Below are positions 33,457-42,500 of a DNA stretch of 64,000 nt, piece by piece (position 1 is the first letter of the stretch; each line of letters begins with the position of its first letter). A model generated the notes under the pieces. The model saw only the letters and a list, made by a program, of their open reading frames with translations. It was not told where the DNA came from and searched no databases. Location of the stretch: the NCBI GenBank assembly GCA_910579775.1, contig CAJTUE010000001.1, forward strand, positions 310,001-374,000. The letters are read 5' to 3'. The translations under genes were made by a program, and so were the position numbers. Origin of the DNA: an uncultured Oscillospiraceae bacterium. GTDB lineage: Bacteria > Bacillota > Clostridia > Oscillospirales > Oscillospiraceae.

Positions 33457-33521
33457 CCACAAAATATAGTGGAAAATTTTATGGTAAACCTATTGACACA
33501 CTATATCTTGTGTGCTAGAAT
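33457..33521 (+). promoter_or_regulatory. nrdD promoter with two NrdR boxes
   Basis: NrdR box 1 CCACAAAATATAGTGG (33457-33472) and box 2 ACACTATATCTTGTGT (33498-33513), 41 bp apart start to start (four helical turns). Box 2 matches the published consensus acaCwAtATaTwGtgt at 15 of 16 positions. The promoter is TTGACA (33493-33498), 17 bases, TAGAAT (33516-33521), so box 2 fills the spacer between -35 and -10: binding must block RNA polymerase. Confidence 0.85.
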
Positions 33522-33580
33522 ATCCCTCGACGCAAGATAGCCGGTCACGGCTCAATTATAAATAGAGTAGGAGAATCGCT

Positions 33581-35779
33581 ATGAAGGTCATCAAACGAAA
33601 CGGCTCTGAGGTGGTATTCGACATTGAAAAGATCATTGCCGCCATCACCAAGGCCAACGATTCTGTGGAGGAGGGGGCTCGTCTGACCCCCGTTCAGATC
33701 CAGCGCATCGCCCAGAGCGTGGAGCTACACTGTGTATCTATGAACCGTTCCCCCTCGGTGGAGGAGATCCAGGATCAGGTGGAGATCCAGATCATGGCCC
33801 ACGGCGCTTTTGAGGTGGCCAAGCACTATATTACCTACCGTTACATCCGCTCCTTGGTCCGCCGGAGCAACACCACCGACGAGAAGATCCTCTCTCTCAT
33901 CGAGTGCTGCAACGAGGAAGCCAAGCAGGAGAATGCCAATAAAAATCCGGTGGTCAACTCTACCCAGCGCGACTACATGGCAGGGGAGGTCTCCCGGGAC
34001 ATCACCGAGCGGGTGCTCCTCCCTGAGGACATTGTGGAGGCCCACCGGGACGGCATCATCCACTTCCACGACAGCGACTATTTTGCCCAACACATGCACA
34101 ACTGCGACCTGGTGAACCTGGAGGACATGCTCCAAAACGGCACCGTCATCACCGGAACCATGATCGAGCGGCCCCACAGCTTCTCCACCGCCTGCAACAT
34201 CGCCACCCAGATCATTGCCCAGGTGGCCTCCAACCAGTACGGTGGGCAGTCCATCTCCCTGACCCACCTGGCCCCCTTTGTGGACATCTCCCGCAAGAAG
34301 ATCCGCAAGGTAGTGGAGGCCGAGCTGGCCCAGATCGGCGCGGAGCCCAACGAGGAGGCCGTCAGCAAGCTGGTGGAGACCCGCCTGCGCGAGGAGATCC
34401 GCCGGGGGGTGCAGACCATCCAGTATCAGGTGGTCACCCTGCTCACCACCAACGGACAGGCTCCCTTCGTCACCGTCTATATGTACCTCAACGAGGCCAA
34501 AAACGAGCAGGAGAAGCGTGACCTGGCCCTCATCATTGAGGAGACCCTGGAGCAGCGCTGCCAGGGTGTGAAGAACGAGGCTGGCGTGTGGGTCACTCCC
34601 GCCTTCCCCAAGCTCATCTATGTGTTGGAGGAAGACAACATTACCGACGACGCCCCCTACTACTACCTCACCAAGCTGGCCGCCAAGTGCACCGCCAAGC
34701 GGATGGTCCCCGACTACATTTCCGAGAAGAAGATGCTGGAGCTGAAGGGGGACGTCTACACCTGCATGGGCTGCCGCTCCTTCCTTACTCCCGACCGCTT
34801 TACTGAGACCGGCGTAGGCAATATTGCCAACGCGGGCAACTATGTTCCCGGCGAGCGTAAGTACTATGGCCGCTTTAACCAGGGCGTGGTCACCATCAAC
34901 CTGCCCGATGTGGCCCTTTCCTCCGGGGGCAGCATGGACAAGTTCTGGGACATCTTTGAGGAGCGGCTGGAGCTGTGTCACAAGGCCCTGCGCTGCCGCC
35001 ACGAGCGGCTGAAGGGCACCTTGTCCGACGCCGCCCCCATCCTCTGGCAGTATGGCGCTCTGGCCCGGCTGAAGAAGGGGGAACCCATCGACAAGCTGCT
35101 CTACGGAGGCTACTCCACCATTTCCCTGGGCTATGCAGGCCTCTATGAGTGCGTGAAGTTCATGACCGGCAAGTCCCACACCGACCCCGCCGCCACCCCC
35201 TTTGCTCTTCAGGTCATGCAGAAGATGAACGACAAGTGCAAGGAGTGGAAGCTGGCCGAGGACATTGACTACTCCCTCTACGGCACCCCCCTGGAGTCCA
35301 CCACCTACAAGTTTGCCAAGTGCCTCCAGAAGCGGTTTGGCGTCATTGAAGGAATTACCGATAAGGGCTACATCACCAACTCCTACCACGTCCATGTTTC
35401 CGAAGAGATCGACGCCTTTGAGAAGCTTCGCTTTGAGGCCCAGTTCCAGGCCCTTAGCCCCGGCGGCGCCATCAGCTATGTGGAGGTCCCCGACATGCAG
35501 GACAATCTGGAGGCGGTCTTGCAGGTGATGAAGTTCATTTACGACAACATCATCTACGCCGAGCTGAACACCAAGTCCGACTTCTGCCAGGAGTGCGGCT
35601 ACGACGGCGAGATCGAGATCGTGGAGGAGGACGGCAAGCTGGTGTGGCACTGCCCCCAGTGCGGCAACGAGGACCAGGACAAGATGAACGTGGCGCGCCG
35701 TACCTGCGGCTACATCGGCACCCAGTTCTGGAATCAGGGCCGCACCCAGGAGATCAAGGACAGAGTCCTCCACCTGTAA
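33581..35779 (+). CDS. nrdD: Anaerobic ribonucleoside-triphosphate reductase (class III)
   Basis: NrdD reduces ribonucleoside triphosphates to deoxy forms using a glycyl radical and formate. The 732-residue enzyme has an N-terminal ATP-cone (VIKRNGSEVVFDIEKI, about 1-95) for allosteric control, the catalytic barrel, a C-terminal zinc site (CQECGYDGE and WHCPQCGNE) and the glycyl radical motif RRTCGYIG (about 706-713) followed by RVLHL. All expected elements are present. It begins 60 bases after the NrdR-controlled -10. Its activase nrdG follows. Confidence 0.98.
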   Translation: MKVIKRNGSEVVFDIEKIIAAITKANDSVEEGARLTPVQIQRIAQSVELHCVSMNRSPSVEEIQDQVEIQIMAHGAFEVAKHYITYRYIRSLVRRSNTTDEKILSLIECCNEEAKQENANKNPVVNSTQRDYMAGEVSRDITERVLLPEDIVEAHRDGIIHFHDSDYFAQHMHNCDLVNLEDMLQNGTVITGTMIERPHSFSTACNIATQIIAQVASNQYGGQSISLTHLAPFVDISRKKIRKVVEAELAQIGAEPNEEAVSKLVETRLREEIRRGVQTIQYQVVTLLTTNGQAPFVTVYMYLNEAKNEQEKRDLALIIEETLEQRCQGVKNEAGVWVTPAFPKLIYVLEEDNITDDAPYYYLTKLAAKCTAKRMVPDYISEKKMLELKGDVYTCMGCRSFLTPDRFTETGVGNIANAGNYVPGERKYYGRFNQGVVTINLPDVALSSGGSMDKFWDIFEERLELCHKALRCRHERLKGTLSDAAPILWQYGALARLKKGEPIDKLLYGGYSTISLGYAGLYECVKFMTGKSHTDPAATPFALQVMQKMNDKCKEWKLAEDIDYSLYGTPLESTTYKFAKCLQKRFGVIEGITDKGYITNSYHVHVSEEIDAFEKLRFEAQFQALSPGGAISYVEVPDMQDNLEAVLQVMKFIYDNIIYAELNTKSDFCQECGYDGEIEIVEEDGKLVWHCPQCGNEDQDKMNVARRTCGYIGTQFWNQGRTQEIKDRVLHL

Positions 35780-35794
35780 GCGCGAGAGAATATG

Positions 35795-35883
35795 TAGGGG
35801 CGGGTTCTAAACCCGCCCCTATTTTACCGCAGGGCGCGGCTTCCCCGATGCGCCGCCGTAAGGCCCGATGCCCTCATCGGGCC
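35795..35883. repeat. Two-hairpin intergenic repeat between nrdD and nrdG
   Basis: TAGGGGCGGGTT-ACCCGCCCCTA-type hairpin (35795-35821, followed by ATTTTA) and a perfect GGCCCGATG-CCCT-CATCGGGCC hairpin (35862-35883). Words of this type (TGTAGGGGCGGG, GGCGGTCCCTACA) recur at 59861-59935, which suggests a dispersed non-coding repeat family. Confidence 0.55.
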
Positions 35884-35912
35884 GCCCATCCTGTCCATAA
35901 GGAGAGATATCC

Positions 35913-36443
35913 ATGTACTACGGCAACATTAAAAACTGCGACATTGCCGACGGCGAGGGGGTGCGGGTCACCCTCTTTGTCTCCGGCTGTACCAACCGCT
36001 GCCCCGGCTGCTTCCAGCCCCAGACCTGGGACTTCTGCTACGGCCAGCCCTTTACCGGGGAGACGGAGGACTATATTTTGGGCCTGTTGGCCCCCGACTA
36101 TATCAACGGCCTTACCCTTCTGGGCGGCGAGCCCTTTGAGCCGGACAACCAGCGCGCCCTGCTTCCCTTTGTGAAGCGGGTGCGGGAGCGCTATCCCCAC
36201 AAGACCGTCTGGGCCTTCTCCGGCTTCACGCTGGACAAGCTGTTGGAAGAGGGGGCGCATCCCCACTGCGAGGTCACAAAGGAGCTTTTGTCCCTCATCG
36301 ACGTGCTGGTGGACGGTCCCTTTGTCCAGGAGAAGAAGAATCTGGCCCTACGCTTCCGGGGCAGCGAGAACCAGCGGCTCATTGACCTGAACGCCACCCG
36401 GGCGGCGGGAAAGCTGGTGTTTTTGCCCGACCGGGCGCGCTGA
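35913..36443 (+). CDS. nrdG: Anaerobic ribonucleotide reductase activating protein
   Basis: A 176-residue radical SAM activase that generates the glycyl radical on NrdD. Seen: CTNRCPGCF (CxxxCxxC, about 27-34), GGEPFEPDN, and a short C-terminal part typical of NrdG. AAGGAG is 7 bases before ATG. It is in the nrdD operon, though separated by a 133-base repeat-bearing gap that may reduce its expression relative to nrdD. Confidence 0.96.
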   Translation: MYYGNIKNCDIADGEGVRVTLFVSGCTNRCPGCFQPQTWDFCYGQPFTGETEDYILGLLAPDYINGLTLLGGEPFEPDNQRALLPFVKRVRERYPHKTVWAFSGFTLDKLLEEGAHPHCEVTKELLSLIDVLVDGPFVQEKKNLALRFRGSENQRLIDLNATRAAGKLVFLPDRAR

Positions 36444-36490
36444 GAGTAGGGAAGGAAATATGATACGGCGCGGCAGGGACTGCGCCACGC

Positions 36491-36527
36491 AAAAGGGCCT
36501 CGGCAATTGCCGAGGCCCTTCCTTTTT
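36491..36527. terminator. Bidirectional terminator between nrdG and the giant surface protein
   Basis: AAGGGCCTCGGC-AATT-GCCGAGGCCCTT with flanking A and T tracts. Confidence 0.9.
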
Positions 36528-36566
36528 GGTGATCACTTCGGTCTATCGGTCGCTATGCGTCTATGT

Positions 36567-39500
36567 TCACGCTTGGATCAGAGCAATGAACCGGTCGAGC
36601 ATGACGGCGACCTCGGCGCGGGTGACTTCCGCCGTCGGGTCGAGGGTATCGTTGCCCTTGCCTTTGAGGATGCCGTTTGCCACGCACCAGGCCACACCGT
36701 CCACGGCCCAGGTCCCGGTCTCGTCACCGTCGGCAAACTTGTCAAGAGTCTCGGCATCAGCGGTGGTGTCCATGCCGATGAGCTTGGCGTAGCGGCACAG
36801 CATAACGGCCAGTTGCTCGCGGGTGATGACCTGGTTGGGGGCAAAGATGTCCTCGCTGATGCCCTTGACCACGTTGGCCTTGGCCGCCCAGGCCACGCCC
36901 TCAGCGTAATACTGGGTAGCGGCCACATCCTTAAAGACCTGCTGATAGTCGGTCTTGCCGTTGGACAGGCGGTGCAGGACGGTAGCCAGCGCGCCGCGGG
37001 TCATGGGAGCGACGGGGCTGTACTTGTTGCCGCCGGTGCCCTCCACCAGCTTGAGCCCGGCCACCTTGTGGATGGCTTCCTCCGCCCAGGGGGCTTGGTC
37101 GATATCCTCGAACTTGGCCTCGGGCTCAGTAATCTCTGCCGGAAGATCCACCTTAGCCAGCTGCTCGCCGTCGGCGTCGGTGGCGGTGATGGTCACGGCG
37201 CCGTCCTTGGTGGTGACCTTCTCGGTCTTGGCGCCCTCGGCGTCGGTCTTGGTCTCGGTGACGGTGCCGTCCTTCTTGGTCTCCACGACCTCCTTGGAGC
37301 CGTCGGGCTTCTCGGTGGTCACGGTCTTGGTGCCGTCGGGCTGGGTGACGGTGGTCACCTTGGTGCCGTCAGGCTTGGTGACGGTGCCGGTGGAGGAGGG
37401 ACGGCCGGAGCTACCGGAGGAAGTGCTCTTGGTGCCGGTCTGAATGGCGTTATTGAAGGTCTCCACAGCAGCGTTCAGAGCGTCCACGGCGTTAGCCACA
37501 CTGCCGTCTGTCTTGTTTTCGTTGTCCTTGGCCGCCTGGGCGGTGGCAATGGCTTCGGTCAAAGCGGTCTTCTGAGCGGTGGTGACGAACTTGGTGCCAC
37601 TGGTCACGTCCTTGGGGTCCTTTTCCTCGGCGTAGTCCGTCACGCTCTTCATGGCGTCCTGGGCGGCCTTAATGGCGGCATCCAAAGCGTCGGTGTTCAC
37701 CACAGGAGCCTCAGCAGTTTCGCTCTCTCCGGTCTTGATCGCGGCATCAAAGGTGCTCTTGGCGGTATTCAGTGCGGTCACAGCCGCGTTCAGCGTGGTC
37801 TGGTCCTTGTCTTCCGCATTTAGCGCGGCTTCGGCGGCCTTGATGGCTTCGTTGAACGCAGACATTTCGCCGGTGGTGACAAACTTGAGGTCCTTCTTCA
37901 CGTTGGCCGCTTCGTCATCGATCACAAACAGGGGCTCCTTGGCCGCCTTGGCGTCGGCAATGGCGGTCTTCAGAGCGCTGTCGTCCATGGTGCCGGTTTT
38001 GATAGCGGCCCGGAAGGTAGTTACGGCGCCGTTCAGGGCGGTCACGGCCGTGTCCACGGCGTCCTGATCGTCCGCCTTCAGCGCAGCCTCAGCGGTGGCG
38101 ATGGCGTCGGTCAGTGCCTTCATCTCGGCGGCGGTGACGAACTGAACGTCCTTCTCCACAGCGTTGGCGGCCTTGTCGGAGGTGGTAATACCTTCCTTGG
38201 CGGCCTCGGCAGCTTCGATGGCGGCCTCCAGCGCAGTGGTGTCCACCTCGCCGGGCTCCGGCGGAATGACAGGGGCGGCGGTGATGGTGACAGTGGCGCT
38301 GCCGGTGGCAGACGTCAGGCCCTCAGCCTCCACCTTGAAATAAATCGTGTACTCACCAATTTCCTTGTACTTTGGCTGGGTGGAGGTATACTCGCCGTCT
38401 TCTGTCTCGCTGTAGAGAATGGTGTAGCCCTCGGTAGGCTGGCTGACGACCACGGTGATGCTGTGATACTCGCCGTCATAGACAACGTTCACAGGAGCGG
38501 CAGTAGCGGCAACCTTGTCAGAGGGCGCACGGTCTACGCTCAGGGTGCAGTTGGCAGTCAGACCATTGACTGTGCGGGCATTGATACGCACCGTTCCAGC
38601 GCCGATGAGATTTACGGTAGCAGTGCTGCTATTGTTGGCGGTGACGGTCGCAATACCCTCGACGGGGGTATCTGCGCCTTCCTCAAAAACGCTCCAGGTG
38701 ATGGTTTTATCGGTGGCGTTATTGGGCGCGATGGTGGCGGTCAGGGTAAAGGTCTCGCCCACCACGCCGGTGTGGGAGGGCTTATCGAGGCTGATTCCGG
38801 TGGGGAGAACCACCTTGGCGATCACAGGGCCGACAGCGGCAGATTCCGCAGTGCCGTCATAGTCATGTTCATTGTCGCCGGTCACTTTGACCTTGATCCA
38901 TTTGCCAATGTCGTTGGCCGTCAAGGTGTAGGTTGCTGCAGTGGCATTTGTGATATTTTCATACGTGCCGTTCTGGGTGGCGCAGCTCATCCACTGGTAG
39001 CTGACCACGGCGTTAGCAGGGGCGGTGGTGGCGCTCAGGATGGTGTCCACCTGAAGATTGGCGGGCGTATCAATGGAAACGCCTGTCACCTGGTGGTATT
39101 GCCTCACGCCGTTGGCGGTGATGGTCACGTTGCCCGTCACGTTGGTGATGGAAATACCGCCGCTCCGATTATCGTAGGTATAAGTCGGGTTGTCGTTGCC
39201 CACCATGGTAACAGTAATGGTCTCGGGCAGGGCATAGCCGGTGTCGGTGGTCAACGTGCGGGTATAGGTGCCGCCGTGGTAGACCTTCTCTGTATCGGTA
39301 GGCCGGTTCAGGCCGGTCATGCCGGTATAGCTCACCGTATAGCTATTCAAAGTAGCGGCGGCAGTGATGCTGATGCTGGCGCGCAGGCCGTTGGTGCCAA
39401 AGCCCAGCACACCATTGCTGTAGGTCAGTGTGCCGGTATAATTTTCACCCTCTGTACCATTGTCATTGAGGACTTTCACAGTGATACCGGCTGTGCTGGT

Positions 39501-42500
39501 GGGTAGGGTATAGCCCTCGTCGGCAGTAAGGGAAATCGAGGTGACCTCGCCCCAATTGACTGTATGAACATGATCCTGGTCCGCGCTGGGTAGATTGCAA
39601 CTCATGTTTGTCAGGTTGTGCTTGATCTTTACCTGGATCTTGCTGACCTCGGCAGTGACGGTCACATTGCTCTCAGGCATCGTAAACGTCCATGTGTTGC
39701 CGGTATCGGCCTTTGTGACCTGAACAGCGCCGTCATTGACCTTCACGGCGTCCACCTGCCAGCCCTCGGTGACGGTCAGGGCAATGGTCACAACCGTGTT
39801 CTTGGTTGCCTTGTCAGGGACAGTGATGGTTGCACCCTCGGTGGGATTAGTGGCCCCAATGGTGTATTCTACGGCATCGGCGTCTGCAATGGTGACCTCT
39901 GCCTCGGCGCTTTCCTTGTGCGTGTCAGATTCCTTGACCTTCACAAAGTATTTCCCCGGTGCTTTGCCTTCAATCTTACCTTCGGAAGTGACGGTAGCGT
40001 CTGCCCATTCGCCACCATCAACCTTGATTTGATAGGTGGCGCTGGAAGCGTAATTGGTGATGGTAATGGAGCCATCGTTGCCGTTCGGAGTGGAGGGCTT
40101 GGTGGGGGACAGGGTGGGCGCGGCAGGTCCATCTGCCTTGGCTACGACCGCGTCGGTCTTGGTGGATACGGTGCCCTCGTAGAAAAAGTCCTCGGCAGGC
40201 TCGGCCTTGACCTCGACAAAGATATATTTGCCGATGTCCGCAGCTACAGGTGTGTAAGTTTTGCCTGCAGTTCCCGTGCCGGTGTGAACCTGGGTTTTGC
40301 TGCTGCCGTCGGTGTTGCTATCGGTATACCAGGTGTAGACCAGCTTGCTCTTGGCGCTATTGCTCAACTCTTGCGAAGTTCCGACCACCAGTTGGGAAAC
40401 GTCTGCCTCCATGTTCTGACCAAAGGTGGGTGCGTCCTTGCCACCCAGACCGATGGAGATGGGATTTGCCAAGTGGCGGAGCACGGTGGTGGTGAAGGTG
40501 AGTTCCTTGTTCAGATTCGTGCCTGCGTCGTTGCTTACCACCAACTTAAGTTCCTTCGTACCTACGTTCACAGCCTCGGTGCTGGCCGCCGTAATGGTGC
40601 GGGAGCCGCCTGCGGCATCGCCGGTGATGGTGATGAGGCCGGTATCATTGGGATTTACCCGGCTCCAGTTAAAAGCGGGAGTGCTGGCATCTGCGGGCAG
40701 GACCTCTACAGTAAGGGTGGCGCTGCTGGGGTAGGAATCAAGGCTGCGGTTGGCATAGATGGTCAGACCCTCGCCAGTCTGGGTGCTGTCGGTGCTGGCG
40801 ACGATCTTGGCGCCATTCTTAATGGTGACGTTCTCCACCTTGGTTACTACAGTGATGGTCACGGTGTCGCGCTGCGTGCTGCCGTCGGCGGAGGTCGCCG
40901 TGGCGGTAACAGTGGCGGTGCCGTTTTTCACGGCGGTAATGGGCATGGAGAACGCGTTGTTTGTGCGGGTCCCGGTACCCAGCGTCACCGCATCGCCCGT
41001 CACCGTCCATGCCACTGTTTCATCGGCCAGTCCGGTGGCGTTGGCGGGCGCGACAGTGGCTGTCAGAGTAGTGCTATTGCCGCTTACCACAGTGTTGGTG
41101 GGGGAGGTGTTGTCGTTGTGAATGCCGTCGCCGTTCTTGATCATCTTGATGGTCTCTCGGGCAATGGTCACCCCGGTGACTTCCACATCCGGTGCAGTCA
41201 CCGTGCTGGTGGTCAGAGTTTTGATGCCTGCATAATCCTCGGTGCCTGTGACGACGACCTTCAGGGTTTTTCCCTGGTCTGCATCAACAGGCGTGTAGGT
41301 GGCGGAATTTTCGCCTACGGCTACCTCGCTGTTTGCGGCGGTCACCCGGTACCACTGGTAGGAAACGATGGCTTCGATAGGATCAAGAGTCACAGTGTAT
41401 GCTTTGCCTTGCTGGGGCGCGGCGCTAGGCAGTGTGGCAGTAAAGGAGTTCTTCAACTCGCCCGTGACAGTGACGGCATACTCCGGCATCGTGAACTGCC
41501 AAACGCCGTCATCTACCTGTGTGGCAGTCACGGTGGTGCCGGTCTCGTCTGTTTTGACCACAGTGAGCCCACCCAGGGCCTTGCCCGCGTCCAGACCGGT
41601 GCAGGTGACGCGGATCACGTCGCCTGCGTACGCCTGGCCGTTGATCAGGTCTTTGCCGTCGGGGTTGGAGCTGTCGACGATCTTGGCGGTAAGAGTCTTT
41701 TCGTTCAGCGGGTTTAGGGTCACGCTCTGGGCCTGATCCTCCCGGAAGATGTATAGGTTGTCAATGGTGATGGTACAAGGTACGCCAGTACCGTTATTGC
41801 CGCAGATAAAGCCTACATCCTGCGCATCCATGGGAAGTTTTGTTGCATCGGATTGATTGCCGATCTGCTGCTTGTCCGTATCAAAGATAGAAATACCGTC
41901 AATTTCCATCTCAACGGTACCTTCATTAATCGTTACTTTGAAGTGACGTGTCTCTCCGTGGCCGAAAGACACCGAAACAGGCATGCTTGAAAGATACCCA
42001 CTGCTACTGGGATTATCGTTCCAGTATTCATGGAACCATCTACCTGATTGCTGTTCAGAACCAACATAAATCCATTGGGCAGAGTCTCTAAGTCTCAGAG
42101 CCAGGCCAAACCGGCCTTGGGTATCGGCGCCTGTCCGGGTAGCGTCAAACTCAATGGTGCCGTTTTTTACACCAGTACCAGTGAGCTTGACAATGTTATC
42201 CATGCGGTTGATATTCTTAAAATTCAGCACCAACTTGTCATCTACATAGTCCGCTGTGGGATGGTTGTTGGCCTCGGAAATGCCCAACGTAGGACGACTA
42301 TTTTCTGTCATGTCATAGGCAAACTTGGCGTTGCCAACGTCGATAGCGGGAAGGGGCACATTGGCGGTATGGCTCTGCTCCGCGTCTGCGTTGATAGTCA
42401 CCGCATCACTCAGCTTCGCGCCGTGACCGTCCTTGCTCACCCGGATACAGTAGCTGCCCTCTGCCACATAGTTGACGGAGAGAGAATAGCGACCGCTATC

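Noticed and set aside
33725..35773. Open minus-strand frame of 682 codons opposite nrdD
   Set aside because: Antisense shadow; Gly/Val/Leu-rich, no motif, nrdD is unquestionable.
39618..41717. Plus-strand frames of 699, 413, 347 and 438 codons inside the giant surface protein gene
   Set aside because: All are antisense to continuous Ig-like and FIVAR domains and lack signals; they are shadows.
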